A stretch of 64,000 nucleotides of DNA from Muribaculaceae bacterium (GCA_017396945.1 JAFQKI010000013.1:1-64000), one strand, 5' to 3'. Positions 27,906-38,095 are shown, numbered from the stretch's first letter. Program-made: numbers and translations. The notes: a model not told the origin generated them from the letters alone.

Positions 27906-27938
27906 TAAACCAAAACGCAACCTAAAATACAAAAAACA

Positions 27939-28988
27939 ATGAACACTATATTTTCAACTCGACTAAAACAGGCTCGCATAATGCAAGGATTATCAATGGA
28001 TTCTCTTTGCGAAAAAGCAAATAATGCTCTAACCAAGCAATCTATTTCAAAGTATGAAGCAGGTAAGATGATGCCAGACAGTAAGTCGCTCATTATTCTT
28101 GCTAATGCGTTGGGAGTAAATATTGATTATTTTTTTCGCCCTGTTGTTGTATCTATTGAAAATGTGGAGTTTCGCAAGAAATCCAAATTAGGCACTAAGC
28201 AGATAGATTCAATCAAAGAGGTTGTGAAAGATAAATTGGAACGATATTTTGAAATAGAATCTATTATCGATATTCAGTCTGAATTTAACTCTGTTTATAG
28301 CAATGTCTTGATTCAAGGAGAAAATGATGTGTTCGCCATTGTTGCTTGTATCAAAAATGATTGGAAGTTAGGCGAAGACGGTATTAACAACCTCATAGAA
28401 ATTCTTGAAGAGAACAAAATCAAGGTTATAGAAATTGATGCTCCTAATAGTTTTGACGGATTAAGTGGCTTTGCCAATGGTAAAAATCCGATAATCGTTC
28501 TTAACAAGAATTTTGATAGCGAACGTAAGCGTTTCACTGCCTTGCACGAATTAGGTCATTTACTGCTCAATTTTGATAGCTCTATTGATGAAAAACAAAT
28601 AGAAAGTTATTGCAATCTATTTGCAAGTGAAATGCTTATCTCAAAAGATGTATTCATTCAAAAAATTGGAATGAATCGCAGGGATATTTCACTGCAAGAA
28701 TTACAAGACATTCAAGAACAATTCGGTATTTCAATCGATGCTTTGATGTATAAGGCTAAAAGTTTGAATATTATTACCGAAAGCCGTTTCAAAACTTTCT
28801 GCATTAAAAAGAATCAAGCAAAGTTCAAAGAAGCAGTTGAACAAAGTCGTTATAAACAAGAGCAATCAAATCGCTTTGTCCGTTTGGTTTATCGTGCATT
28901 GGCAAGTGAAATTATTTCTATTTCAAAGGCTGGAGTTTTACTGAATACTTCAGTAAACGTCGTTCGTAATCAACTAAATTTGGTATAG
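27939..28988 (+). CDS. XRE regulator fused to ImmA/IrrE metallopeptidase domain
   Basis: 349 residues. Residues ~5-65 are a helix-turn-helix (RLKQARIMQGLSMDSL...SISKYEAGKMMP). Residues ~165-265 are an ImmA/IrrE-type (COG2856) zinc peptidase with HELGH in FTALHELGHLLLN and a downstream acidic helix (YCNLFASEML). Such fusions act as self-cleaving or target-cleaving repressors in phages, ICEs and toxin-antitoxin pairs. The PIN gene starts one base after its stop, so it is the likely antitoxin-side partner. Confidence 0.9.
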   Translation: MNTIFSTRLKQARIMQGLSMDSLCEKANNALTKQSISKYEAGKMMPDSKSLIILANALGVNIDYFFRPVVVSIENVEFRKKSKLGTKQIDSIKEVVKDKLERYFEIESIIDIQSEFNSVYSNVLIQGENDVFAIVACIKNDWKLGEDGINNLIEILEENKIKVIEIDAPNSFDGLSGFANGKNPIIVLNKNFDSERKRFTALHELGHLLLNFDSSIDEKQIESYCNLFASEMLISKDVFIQKIGMNRRDISLQELQDIQEQFGISIDALMYKAKSLNIITESRFKTFCIKKNQAKFKEAVEQSRYKQEQSNRFVRLVYRALASEIISISKAGVLLNTSVNVVRNQLNLV

Positions 28989-28989
28989 A

Positions 28990-29493
28990 ATGGAAATTGT
29001 AGTAAATGATACGAATATTTTTATCGACCTTCATTCTATCGGGTTGTTAGAACAATTCTTTGAGTTGCCTATAACAGTACATACTGTGGACTTTATCATC
29101 AATGAGTTAACGGATTCTGAACAGCATAAAGCCATTAGCAAATATATTGAGAATGGAAAGCTAAATGTTCAATCGCTTGATGCAAATGAAATGCTTGAAG
29201 TTATAGAGTTACAAAGCAAAGCAGGTGGCAATGTTTCTATTCCTGATTGTGCAGTATGGAATTATGCAAAAAAGAACAATTATACATTATTGACAGGCGA
29301 CGGTCAGCTACGCAAAAAAGCAATAGAATCAAATGTGACAGTAAAAGGAGTTATATATATTTTTGACTATATGGTAGAATGTTGCATTATTAAGCCTAAG
29401 TGTGCTGCTACAAAATTGCAAGAATTAATTACACATAATTCTCGGTTACCAAAAACTTTGATTCAGGAACGCATAGAAAAGTGGAGCGAATAA
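28990..29493 (+). CDS. PIN-domain protein, probable RNase toxin
   Basis: 167 residues with a PIN fold: N-terminal VVNDTNIFIDL (first acidic residue), a central acidic FIINELTDSEQ, IPDCAVWNYAK and TLLTGDGQLRKKA. These four acidic positions form the metal site of PIN ribonucleases (VapC-like). It is one base downstream of the XRE/ImmA gene, the same operon. The XRE-COG2856 with PIN pairing has been proposed in comparative genomics as a toxin-antitoxin type. The target RNA is unknown. Confidence 0.85.
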   Translation: MEIVVNDTNIFIDLHSIGLLEQFFELPITVHTVDFIINELTDSEQHKAISKYIENGKLNVQSLDANEMLEVIELQSKAGGNVSIPDCAVWNYAKKNNYTLLTGDGQLRKKAIESNVTVKGVIYIFDYMVECCIIKPKCAATKLQELITHNSRLPKTLIQERIEKWSE

Positions 29494-29541
29494 TCGTTCC
29501 ACTTTTTATTGGACACTAATAATTTATATTATATTAAGCCT

Positions 29542-29573
29542 TTTGACCAATCGGGAGAAAATCATTAAATTTG
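29542..29573 (+). promoter_or_regulatory. Promoter of mnmD
   Basis: TTTG (29542-29545), 20 bases, TAAATTTG (29566-29573), about 20 bases before the mnmD start. Near-leaderless mRNA is expected. Confidence 0.75.
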
Positions 29574-29593
29574 CGATATAAAAACTAACCATA

Positions 29594-30253
29594 ATGCAAC
29601 GTATTATTGAGAAAACTGCTGATGGGTCGGCAACTATATATCTCCCGGAGATGGATGAGCATTACCACTCGGTTAAAGGCGCATTGACCGAGTCGGAGCA
29701 TATTTTCCGCGATTGCGCCTTTCTTCATCGCTCCGGCAGTAGCGATAAAGAGAGGTTGAGAGCGTTGGAAATAGGTTTTGGCACAGGGCTGAATGCCGCG
29801 GTCACAGCAATGGCAACCAATCAAAACACACAAGTCCACTATATCTCATTGGAGCTTTACCCACTATCAATTGATGAGGTAATGGCACTTGGCTATCACG
29901 ATTGCGTGGATAAAGAGTTGTTTATCGCTTTACATTCCGCGCCATGGGAAATCGCAACAGAGATTACACCTTTTTTCACCCTTGAAAAGCGCAAATGTGA
30001 CCTACTGACAGCAGAGTTACCCACAGAAATTGACGTGGTTTATTTCGACGCTTTCGCGCCTGAAAAGCAACCGGCGATGTGGAGCGAAGACGTGTTTAAA
30101 CGCATTTATAACGCCATGACTCCCGGCGGTGTACTCACAACCTATTGCGCCAAAGGCGCAGTGAGACGACTGCTATCGTCATTGGGATTTAGGGTTGAGC
30201 GACTTCCCGGGCCCATTGGCGGAAAACGAGAAATACTCAGAGCCACAAAATAG
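29594..30253 (+). CDS. mnmD: tRNA (5-methylaminomethyl-2-thiouridine34)-methyltransferase MnmD
   Basis: 219 residues. It corresponds to the methyltransferase half of E. coli MnmC, with SAM motif LEIGFGTGLNA and the catalytic-region motif VVYFDAFAPEKQPAMWS, then TYCAKGAVRR. It completes mnm5s2U34 in tRNA wobble positions. The oxidase half is absent, as in other Bacteroidota stand-alone MnmD proteins. It resumes core-genome gene content right after the defence island. Confidence 0.92.
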   Translation: MQRIIEKTADGSATIYLPEMDEHYHSVKGALTESEHIFRDCAFLHRSGSSDKERLRALEIGFGTGLNAAVTAMATNQNTQVHYISLELYPLSIDEVMALGYHDCVDKELFIALHSAPWEIATEITPFFTLEKRKCDLLTAELPTEIDVVYFDAFAPEKQPAMWSEDVFKRIYNAMTPGGVLTTYCAKGAVRRLLSSLGFRVERLPGPIGGKREILRATK

Positions 30254-30272
30254 AGACAACAAATATATTCTA

Positions 30273-31112
30273 TCAATTGAAATCCTCGGCAATATAGCGA
30301 GCCACCGCATCTGTCGTATTGTCACCAATTACAACATCAGCCACATCCTTAACCTCAGGCAACGCATTCCCCACTGCAACAGCGGCATCTGCCACCTGCA
30401 ACATCGGTATATCATTGAGATTATCGCCAAAAACGACTATACGATCGGCATTAACACTCTTTGCGAGACGTTTTACCGCCTCAGCCTTTGAAATGCGCGG
30501 CGCAAAAACCTCAAGTATGCCGGTATCAGCACCGAAAATATCAACATAATTTGACACCGAGCAGTCAACATTCTCACGCAAATCATCGGCAAGAGCAAAC
30601 ACTCGCTCCCGATCTCCCATCGCAAAAAACATTATAGCCTCGGACAACGATGCGCCCAACCCTTTGGGGTCGTCTATTATAAACTGCTTTAATGCCAATG
30701 AACGACGTATAGCCACGAAATCACGTTCTTTTTCATTCATCTCGCCGTTATGATACACCTTCAAGAGTTTATTATCATCAAGAGTATAAACAAAAGGAGC
30801 TACCCCATGACGAGCAAATCTACCGGCGATATCATCGGCAGTAATAGGATCAAGAAACGATGTATCGGTATAACTCATTGTCGAGCGGTTCCACAACGTG
30901 GCACCGGTCATAACTATCGCCGGCAAAACCGTATGAGTATCAGTCAAAAGTAACTCGACCGTTGCCGGAGTGCGAGCGGTTGCGACTGTTATCAATGCCC
31001 CTTGACGGGTCAAATCGGTAATCATCCGAGCCGACCGGTCACTGACACAACCCTCTGGAGTCAACAAAGTCCCGTCTAAGTCAGTCACATACAATGTTTT
31101 ATTACCTCTCAT
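30273..31112 (-). CDS. Cof-type HAD-superfamily phosphatase
   Basis: 279 residues with HAD motif I YVTDLDGTLL, motif II ITVATARTP, a C2B cap (~85-190), and motif III/IV VVFGDNLNDIPML. Such enzymes dephosphorylate sugar phosphates or related metabolites in the cytoplasm. The substrate is not predictable. It ends head-on with mnmD and lies just downstream of the tRNA terminator. Confidence 0.88.
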   Translation of the reverse strand: MRGNKTLYVTDLDGTLLTPEGCVSDRSARMITDLTRQGALITVATARTPATVELLLTDTHTVLPAIVMTGATLWNRSTMSYTDTSFLDPITADDIAGRFARHGVAPFVYTLDDNKLLKVYHNGEMNEKERDFVAIRRSLALKQFIIDDPKGLGASLSEAIMFFAMGDRERVFALADDLRENVDCSVSNYVDIFGADTGILEVFAPRISKAEAVKRLAKSVNADRIVVFGDNLNDIPMLQVADAAVAVGNALPEVKDVADVVIGDNTTDAVARYIAEDFN

Positions 31113-31140
31113 CTCTCTCGCCTGATTTTATTTAGAATAA

Positions 31141-31177
31141 AAAAATAACGCCAACTCAGTGAGTCAGCGTTATTTTT
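31141..31177 (-). terminator. Strong terminator after tRNA-Gln
   Basis: An 11-bp stem (31141-31151 with 31167-31177, containing AAAAATAACGC) has a second ACTCA/TGAGT stem inside. It starts one base past the tRNA 3' end and runs into T on the minus strand. Confidence 0.88.
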
Positions 31178-31178
31178 G

Positions 31179-31249
31179 TTGTCTTACCAGGACTCGAACC
31201 TAGACAGGCAGAACCAAAAACTGCAGTGCTACCATTACACCATAAGACA
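31179..31249 (-). tRNA. tRNA-Gln (anticodon UUG)
   Basis: Read on the minus strand: acceptor TGTCTTA pairs with TAAGACA, discriminator A, T-loop TTCGAGT with stem CTAGG/CCTGG, anticodon stem around loop TTTTGGT giving anticodon TTG. About 71 nt; CCA is not encoded. Confidence 0.93.
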
Positions 31250-31336
31250 ATCCTCATTGCCCAAGTCTTACTGACCTAAAGCGATGCAAAGTTACAAACT
31301 ATTTTGTTACTGTGCAAATTTTTTAAATAAAATTTT

Positions 31337-32629
31337 TCATTTTACAATCAACAAGAAATAGTTCTTTTTACCTTTTTGCACAAGTATATATTTGTCGTTC
31401 AATAACATATCAGCACTTGCCGGAGCATAGGCATCTGTAACTTTTTCTTTGTTGATTGATACACCTCCTTGTTGCGCGAGCTTACGCATTTCACCTTTTG
31501 AGGGAAAAACGGCCGCCTTTTCAGTCAACAAGTCGGCAAGTTTTATACCCTCTGCAATATCGGCTCTTGATACTTCAAACTGAGGAACCCCTTCAAACAC
31601 GGCAAGCAACGTTTGTTCATCAATTTTGCGAAGTGTTTCCGAAGCCTTGTTGCTAAACAAAATTTGAGATGCCTCTACCGCCGCTTCATATTCCTCTGCC
31701 GAGTGTACCATTGTAGTGATTTCTTTTGCAAGACGTTTTTGCAATGGGCGCAATCCGGGATCTTGTGCCTGTTCATCAACAAGCGCTTGAATTTCCTCGC
31801 GAGAAAGCTCGGTGAAAATTTTGATATATTTTTCAGCATCGGCATCCGACACATTCAACCAGAATTGGTAAAACTTATAAGGAGATGTATAACGTGGATC
31901 GAGCCAAACGTTTCCACTCTCGGTCTTACCAAATTTACCGCCGTCGGCCTTAGTAATAAGCGGACATGTCAACGCATATGCCTCGCCACCGACCGTGCGA
32001 CGGATCAATTCTGTACCGGTGGTGATATTACCCCATTGGTCAGATCCGCCAAGCTGCAATTTGCAATTCTTATCCTTATAAAGAGTCAAGAAGTCGTAAC
32101 CTTGCACAAGTTGGTATGAAAACTCCGTAAACGACATCCCTTGTTGAGACTCTCCCGACAAACGCTTCTTCACCGAGTCTTTAGCCATCATATAGTTAAC
32201 CGTGATGTGTTTACCCACATCGCGGATAAAATCAAGGAATGAGAAATTTTTCATCCAATCATAGTTATTGACAAGCTCGGCATGGTTGGGCGCATCGCTG
32301 TCAAAATCAAGGAACTTGGCAAGTTGCTTCTTGATGCACTCCTGATTGTGGCGCAAAGTTTCTTCATCGAGCAACTTGCGCTCTTGGCTCTTCATCGACG
32401 GGTCACCAATCATACCGGTAGCACCACCCACAAGAGCAATGGGGCGGTGTCCCGCACGCTGGAAGTGCTTCAACATCATAACTCCCACCAAGTGACCTAT
32501 ATGTAATGAGTCGGCGGTCGGGTCAATACCCAAATAAGCCGTTGTCATCTCTTTTTTCAACTGTTCATCAGTACCGGGCATCACGGTGTGAATCATACCG
32601 CGCCAGGTCAATTCTTCAATAAAATCCAT
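31337..32629 (-). CDS. tyrS: Tyrosyl-tRNA synthetase
   Basis: 430 residues. Class I synthetase with HIGH-type motif [10 protein letters not shown], the KFGKTESGN (KMSKS-equivalent) loop, tyrosine pocket residues around GGSDQWGN, and a C-terminal S4-like RNA-binding domain (~360-430). Charges tRNA-Tyr. Length is standard. Single gene divergent from the aminotransferase, with a 160-base spacer. Confidence 0.96.
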   Translation of the reverse strand: MDFIEELTWRGMIHTVMPGTDEQLKKEMTTAYLGIDPTADSLHIGHLVGVMMLKHFQRAGHRPIALVGGATGMIGDPSMKSQERKLLDEETLRHNQECIKKQLAKFLDFDSDAPNHAELVNNYDWMKNFSFLDFIRDVGKHITVNYMMAKDSVKKRLSGESQQGMSFTEFSYQLVQGYDFLTLYKDKNCKLQLGGSDQWGNITTGTELIRRTVGGEAYALTCPLITKADGGKFGKTESGNVWLDPRYTSPYKFYQFWLNVSDADAEKYIKIFTELSREEIQALVDEQAQDPGLRPLQKRLAKEITTMVHSAEEYEAAVEASQILFSNKASETLRKIDEQTLLAVFEGVPQFEVSRADIAEGIKLADLLTEKAAVFPSKGEMRKLAQQGGVSINKEKVTDAYAPASADMLLNDKYILVQKGKKNYFLLIVK

Positions 32630-32733
32630 CGGTTTTTTATCTTAAAGATTATTTTTTAAACGTTTTAGGTCACAAAGTTAGTGAAAGTTTTTGGATTTTC
32701 GCTCATTATATCGCATATCTTGTTTTTATTTCC

Positions 32734-32741
32734 TATCTTTG
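32734..32741 (+). promoter_or_regulatory. Candidate -7 box for the aminotransferase
   Basis: TATCTTTG 49 bases before the start. A proper -33 TTTG at 19-21 bases is not seen. Confidence 0.4.
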
Positions 32742-32789
32742 TAGGTTAAATAATGAATATAATTTAAAAACTCACAAAATACAACAGAA

Positions 32790-33983
32790 ATGACTCACAT
32801 TTCAGATCGCATCCAATCGCTCTCTCCATCACAAACTTTGGCGATGTCACAAAAGAGCAACGAGTTAAAGGCACAAGGTGTCGATGTTATCAACCTCTCA
32901 GTGGGCGAGCCCGATTTCAACACGCCCGACCACATAAAAGAGGCGGCAATAAAAGCAATCAACGAGAACTACACGTTCTATACCGCTGTTCCCGGTTATA
33001 TGTCATTGCGCAAAGCCATTGTTGATAAGCTCAAAAACGAAAATGGTCTTGACTATACCCCCGAACAAATCGTAGTATCGGGCGGAGCAAAACAATCGCT
33101 TTGTAACGTCATTTTAAGCGTTATCAACCCTGGCGACGAAGTCATTATCCCCACTCCGGCATGGGTGAGCTATGTCGAAATGGTCAAACTCGCCGAAGGT
33201 AAAAACGTACTCGTTCCCGCCACCATCGAGCAAGATTTCAAAATCACGCCCGCACAACTCGAAGAGGCCATTACAGAACGTAGCCGTCTAATAATCCTCT
33301 GTTCTCCTTCAAACCCCACAGGTAGCGTTTACACTAAGGAAGAACTTCAAGCCCTTGTCGATGTGCTTGCAAAACACCCCAACGTGATGATACTTGCCGA
33401 CGAAATTTATGAGCACATCAACTTCACCGGTAGTTTCACCTCTCTCGCCTCATTCCCCGAAATCGCAGAGCGAGTAATCATCGTAAATGGTGTTTCCAAA
33501 GCATACGCAATGACAGGATGGCGCATCGGGTTCATCGCTGCTCCGCTATGGGTTGCCAAAGCGACCAACAAGTTGCAAAGCCAATACACTTCAGGTTGTT
33601 CATCTATCGCACAAAAAGCAGCCGAAGCCGCCTACACCGGCTCACAAGAATGTGTCGAAGCAATGCGTCAAGCATTTGAACGCCGCCGCGACCTCGTTGT
33701 ATCCCTTGCCCGCGAAATCCCCGGATTGAAAGTCAACGAGCCACAAGGCGCATTCTACCTCTTCCCCGAGGTGTCAAGTTTCTTTGGCAAAAAATATGGC
33801 AACTACACTATCAACAATGCCGGCGACTTAGCCATGTATCTGCTCGAAGAAGGGCATGTCGCAACCGTTGACGGCGAAGCATTCTGCGCTCCCGGATACA
33901 TACGTCTGTCTTACGCCACAAGCGACGACAACATCCGCGAAGCAATGCGTCGCATTGCCGAAGCTCTCGCAAAACTCAGTTAA
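32790..33983 (+). CDS. PLP-dependent class I aminotransferase (aspartate aminotransferase type)
   Basis: 397 residues. Fold-type I aminotransferase with GEPDFNTPDHI, the PNPTG-like motif CSPSNPTGSVY, the aspartate binding pyridine nitrogen in LADEIYEHI, and the PLP lysine in NGVSKAYAMTGWRIG. The IGFI...LQSQYTSGCSSIAQ region is typical of AspB-type enzymes, which exchange aspartate and 2-oxoglutarate. Probably cytoplasmic amino-acid metabolism. Confidence 0.9.
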   Translation: MTHISDRIQSLSPSQTLAMSQKSNELKAQGVDVINLSVGEPDFNTPDHIKEAAIKAINENYTFYTAVPGYMSLRKAIVDKLKNENGLDYTPEQIVVSGGAKQSLCNVILSVINPGDEVIIPTPAWVSYVEMVKLAEGKNVLVPATIEQDFKITPAQLEEAITERSRLIILCSPSNPTGSVYTKEELQALVDVLAKHPNVMILADEIYEHINFTGSFTSLASFPEIAERVIIVNGVSKAYAMTGWRIGFIAAPLWVAKATNKLQSQYTSGCSSIAQKAAEAAYTGSQECVEAMRQAFERRRDLVVSLAREIPGLKVNEPQGAFYLFPEVSSFFGKKYGNYTINNAGDLAMYLLEEGHVATVDGEAFCAPGYIRLSYATSDDNIREAMRRIAEALAKLS

Positions 33984-34036
33984 TTAAACCTCCATAAATT
34001 ACTTTAATAAACTTCACAACACAAACAGAAAATACT

Positions 34037-35716
34037 ATGGCATCAGAATTAATCAAGAAACTCGCGATTTGGAGCGGTTGCGGCGTAGCCGTTGCCGGAG
34101 GTGCGGTAGGAGCTTATCTCCTTCTCACCGAAGAAAATAAAGTTGAAAACATGTTGGAATATGTTCCTGCCAATTCCGACTTCGTTATATCCTTTGACAC
34201 CCAACAAGTCATCACATCAAGCGGTTCTAGTATCGACGACGGGAAAATTGTACAATCGGCATCCTTAGAAAAAATCAATGATGCGATACAAAACTACTGG
34301 GAAGATTATATGGGAGCGCGACTCAATGAGGAAGAACTTAAACTTTTTCAAAAGTGGCAAGATTTTGGCAGCGAAGGAATTATCGGCTATGAGGGGGCTG
34401 TCATGGTTATGAACTTCCCTAAAGGGGATGATAAACTCCCTGAATTATATTGCATGGCAAGCATCAACGATGAAAGCAAATTCATCGAGAGTATTGAAGA
34501 CTTAACCGATGCCGATCTCACTTTTGAAGAGATTGAAGGATATCAAACTGCGGTTTATGAAATCGACAGCTACGAATATGACTATGAGACCAACGAATAC
34601 ACCGAAGTGAAGAAACCCGCATACTCGATTCTTTTAAACGATGGCATTGCCTGGTTGGTATCTATGAAAGACGGCGAAGACGCGGTGGAATACATCAATA
34701 GCCAAATCGAAGAGGCCAACGAAGAATCTATCATTGACATAGCGTGGAAAAATGATCTCCTCGCCGGCAAGCACTCAATGGCAATGCTCATTGACACCAA
34801 ACCCATTTGGGACCTCATCCAAGAAGAGGAACAAGAAATTGAGTCAATTGAGCTTGGCGACATCATGATGAACAAAGACTACACCGATTCCTACTTCCAA
34901 TTGTGGTGTGATGTAATCGATCAAGAAGCGACAATTACCGCAGGCATGGTGACACGTGAAGGAAAAGAACTTCAAATACCATTCATCGGCAACCCCACAA
35001 TCAACAGCGAGTTCACCAAATACCTCTCCAAAGACGACATGGTGGCTATCTCGCTTGCAATTCCCAAGGGTCTTGACTATAAGCAAATCGCTCAACACTA
35101 TTTCGATTTAGCAGGGAAATCTCTACCCTACAACTTTGATGAGCAACTTGCCCAAATCAAACCATATCTCGACAAAATCGAAGGCGCGACAGTTTCAATT
35201 GCCGGTGGATTAAAAAACATTCCTCTGTCTGAATCGGAATTGCAAAAACCCTCAAACTATGATTTTGTTGCGGTTGCATCTCTTCAACCCGGTGTGGCTC
35301 AAGAAGCATTGGATTATGCTACCACATTCGCCCAAAACATGGGTGCCGAGATTTCTCGCACCAACAATGGCATTAAATACCAAGCTATTGGGACCTATGA
35401 TCAATTTGAGTTGTATTTATCTGTAGTCGGCAACGACTTGGTATTTGCCAACCGTCCAATCGCTCCACAAAACGACGGAAGTTTCTATGCGTCACTTTTT
35501 AATGGCAAAGTAGCTACCGCCATTATGGAGATACCTAAAGGACATGCGCTATACAAAAAAATCAGCGAAGTATTGCCTATCTCTATCAATCCGCCTTTTG
35601 GTTTGCGTAGCCAAATCTCTATCAACCCGACCAATATCTCTTGGACAACATCTATAACCGGAAACAACGGCTTACTCCTTGATGAGATTTTCAAATATGT
35701 TGCGTCATTCCTTTAA
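34037..35716 (+). CDS. DUF4836-like envelope protein
   Basis: 559 residues with a single N-terminal hydrophobic segment (~10-28, GCGVAVAGGAVGAYLLL), then a long acidic mature region beginning VENMLEYVPANSDFVISFD. The pattern of a protein opening with VPANSDFVISFD and repeated substrate-like domains fits the DUF4836 group of Bacteroidota. It is probably anchored in the inner membrane and exposed to the periplasm. Function unknown. It is followed at 7 bases by a small lipoprotein and then ABC transporter genes, so an envelope-maintenance role is plausible. Confidence 0.7.
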   Translation: MASELIKKLAIWSGCGVAVAGGAVGAYLLLTEENKVENMLEYVPANSDFVISFDTQQVITSSGSSIDDGKIVQSASLEKINDAIQNYWEDYMGARLNEEELKLFQKWQDFGSEGIIGYEGAVMVMNFPKGDDKLPELYCMASINDESKFIESIEDLTDADLTFEEIEGYQTAVYEIDSYEYDYETNEYTEVKKPAYSILLNDGIAWLVSMKDGEDAVEYINSQIEEANEESIIDIAWKNDLLAGKHSMAMLIDTKPIWDLIQEEEQEIESIELGDIMMNKDYTDSYFQLWCDVIDQEATITAGMVTREGKELQIPFIGNPTINSEFTKYLSKDDMVAISLAIPKGLDYKQIAQHYFDLAGKSLPYNFDEQLAQIKPYLDKIEGATVSIAGGLKNIPLSESELQKPSNYDFVAVASLQPGVAQEALDYATTFAQNMGAEISRTNNGIKYQAIGTYDQFELYLSVVGNDLVFANRPIAPQNDGSFYASLFNGKVATAIMEIPKGHALYKKISEVLPISINPPFGLRSQISINPTNISWTTSITGNNGLLLDEIFKYVASFL

Positions 35717-35723
35717 TTATTAG

Positions 35724-36191
35724 ATGAAACAACTTTTCTATATTATAGTCTTGATGGCAGCATTTATGCTGCCATCTTGTTCTTCCGACAAAGAAGAAAA
35801 ACCTTCTTTTAATCTTCTTAAGACCCTACCCGACGACGCGACATCTATTACAGCGTTTGACATCGATTCAATTACTACAGAATTAAATTACACAACCAAC
35901 AATATCGAGAATCGGCTTGATTTGCTTCTATATATAAAAAAAGCGATTGACCCGACTCAAATAATATACTTTATATCATCTGACAAAGAATTTATAACGT
36001 TCCACATAACCGACTTATCCATCTTAAATAAAACAATGACCGACAAAGGGGCTAAAATCAGCTACAGCAACGATTATAAAATCTACCGTTTCGATGCCCT
36101 GAGTCTCGCTGTCAAAGGAGAACAAGGTTGGATGATGGATGGTGGCATAAACACCGATATTATTAATAAATTTTTAAGGGAACTTCAATAA
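35724..36191 (+). CDS. Small lipoprotein related in style to the upstream protein
   Basis: 155 residues with a lipoprotein signal (lipobox MLPSC, cysteine ~19), followed by SSDKEEKP. The mature part begins LKTLPDDATSITAFD, echoing the VPANSDFVISFD start of its neighbour, so the two may share a fold with this one reduced. Function unknown; second gene of a four-gene run. Confidence 0.7.
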   Translation: MKQLFYIIVLMAAFMLPSCSSDKEEKPSFNLLKTLPDDATSITAFDIDSITTELNYTTNNIENRLDLLLYIKKAIDPTQIIYFISSDKEFITFHITDLSILNKTMTDKGAKISYSNDYKIYRFDALSLAVKGEQGWMMDGGINTDIINKFLRELQ

Positions 36192-36215
36192 ATTCTCTAA
36201 AATAAATCTTCAACT

Positions 36216-36875
36216 ATGATAAAAGAGATAAACCTTGACAATGTTCTGCCACAAGTATTTGCCGGCTCCGAAAATGAGCCACCGGTAAAAGACTCGCAAG
36301 TGTGGTTACACAAAATAACATTTTCCCGCCCCGACAACTATCTGATTGAAGCCGAGTCAGGAACCGGGAAATCATCTCTCTGTAGCTACATCTATGGAAA
36401 CCGCAAAGACTACTCCGGAACAATCACTTTTGACGGCAACGACATCAGCCGATTTTCAATGTCGCACTGGTGTCGGTTGCGCACACACGCATTGGCTATA
36501 CTGCCTCAAGAAATGAGACTCTTTCCCGAACTCACCGCAATGGAAAACATTCAAATCAAAAATCGTTTAACCGATTTCAAAAGCGAGACCGAAATCATGG
36601 CGATGCTTGAACGCCTTGAAATCCCTCATAAAGCCAATCAACTGGCGGCACGCCTCTCTGTCGGACAACAACAACGCGTCGCGATAATCCGTGCGTTGTG
36701 TCAACCATTCAACTTTCTCATCCTTGACGAACCGGTGAGCCACCTCGATGCCCGCAACAACGCCACTGTCGCAAGCCTCATCATTGATGAAGCCGCAAGA
36801 CAAAACGCCTCAATTATCGCAACATCTGTAGGCAACAAAATCACAATCCCCATCACCCGCCAATACAACCTGTAA
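36216..36875 (+). CDS. ABC transporter ATP-binding protein with divergent motifs
   Basis: 219 residues. Walker A reads AESGTGKSS (usual first glycine is alanine), Q-loop LPQEMRLFPELTA, signature LSVGQQQRV (LSGGQ variant), Walker B FLILDEP and D-loop SHLD. LolD/MacB-like in size and order. The permease gene begins two bases after its stop. Probably powers an FtsX-like mechanotransmission or lipoprotein transport complex. Confidence 0.85.
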   Translation: MIKEINLDNVLPQVFAGSENEPPVKDSQVWLHKITFSRPDNYLIEAESGTGKSSLCSYIYGNRKDYSGTITFDGNDISRFSMSHWCRLRTHALAILPQEMRLFPELTAMENIQIKNRLTDFKSETEIMAMLERLEIPHKANQLAARLSVGQQQRVAIIRALCQPFNFLILDEPVSHLDARNNATVASLIIDEAARQNASIIATSVGNKITIPITRQYNL

Positions 36876-36877
36876 TT

Positions 36878-38095
36878 ATGAGTAAAAATATCGTTTGGCG
36901 CTTATTGCGCAAGAATATAAGTGCGGCACAAATCGCAGGCTATGCCATAGCCAACTTAGTGGGACTGTCTATCGTGTTGACCGCCATTCAGTTCTATCGT
37001 GACGTCAACTCTCTTTGGAGCAAAGAAGACTCTTTTATTTCCAAAGACTACATGATTATATCAAAAAAAGTATCCGGGCTCAACACCATCAATAGCGTCA
37101 TGGGATCAAGCAACAGCAAAACCAACAATCTAAATTTCTCCTCCAACGAGATTGAAAACCTGCAACAACAACCTTGGGTACGCCGAGTCGGGAATTTTAC
37201 CGCGGCACAGTTTGACGTGTACGCATCCATGGAAATGGGTGGACGACGCATGGCGACACATCTGTTTTTTGAGTCCATACCCGATGAATACTTCGATATA
37301 CAACCCGACGGATGGGTCTTTGACCCCGCGACACCTGAGATCCCAATCATCATGTCAAAAGACTATCTCACGCTCTACAACTTCGGTTTCGCATCATCTC
37401 GAGGCATGCCACAACTTAGTGAGTCACTAATTGGAAAAGTCGTTTTAGACGTGAGACTTTCTGGCAATGGTTTGCGAGACACTTACAAAGCTCGCATCGT
37501 GGGATTCTCATCCCGCCTCAACACCATCGCCGTTCCACAATCATTCATGGATTGGGCAAACGCCCGCTATGCCCCCAATGAAAAGATCCAACCATCTCGT
37601 TTGATTATCGAAATTGGCAAACCCGGCGACCCCGCGATAAAAGAATACCTCAAAGAGAATGGATATGAAAGTGCCGGAGAGAAAGCCGATGACGGCAAAG
37701 CCTCCTACTTCTTTACCATCGTCACCGGCATAGTAATAGCGGTTGGCGGCATAATAAGCCTGCTTGCGTTCTTCATCCTCTTACTCAGTATCTACCTGCT
37801 ATTGCAGAAAAACCGCGAGAAACTACACGAATTAATGTTACTGGGCTACTCACCTCGACAAGTGGCAAAACAGTACTACATTCTTGTTGGAGTCGTAAAC
37901 ATGAGTGTACTTATTCTTGCCATCATTATAATGTATCTCACTTCGGGATATTGGATCCAACCATTGGCTACGCTTGAGGTTGAAACATCCTCTCACCTAT
38001 ATGCGATAACCATTGGTGCTATTATAATGGCGGCAATAACACTTGGCAACTTTATCGCCATAGCGCGCACCACTCGCCGATACTTCAACTCATAG
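36878..38095 (+). CDS. FtsX/MacB-type ABC permease
   Basis: 405 residues with one N-terminal transmembrane helix (~20-40), a large periplasmic domain (~45-275), and three C-terminal helices (~280-310, ~340-365, ~375-400). This four-helix layout is that of FtsX/LolE/MacB permeases. LMLLGYSPRQVAKQYYI is the usual coupling region to the ATPase. Translationally linked to the preceding ATPase gene. Confidence 0.85.
   Translation: MSKNIVWRLLRKNISAAQIAGYAIANLVGLSIVLTAIQFYRDVNSLWSKEDSFISKDYMIISKKVSGLNTINSVMGSSNSKTNNLNFSSNEIENLQQQPWVRRVGNFTAAQFDVYASMEMGGRRMATHLFFESIPDEYFDIQPDGWVFDPATPEIPIIMSKDYLTLYNFGFASSRGMPQLSESLIGKVVLDVRLSGNGLRDTYKARIVGFSSRLNTIAVPQSFMDWANARYAPNEKIQPSRLIIEIGKPGDPAIKEYLKENGYESAGEKADDGKASYFFTIVTGIVIAVGGIISLLAFFILLLSIYLLLQKNREKLHELMLLGYSPRQVAKQYYILVGVVNMSVLILAIIIMYLTSGYWIQPLATLEVETSSHLYAITIGAIIMAAITLGNFIAIARTTRRYFNS

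Noticed and set aside
27660..27932. 90-codon minus-strand ORF between the nuclease and XRE genes
   Set aside because: Composition is poor, no family pattern, and it covers the mapped promoter of the opposite gene.
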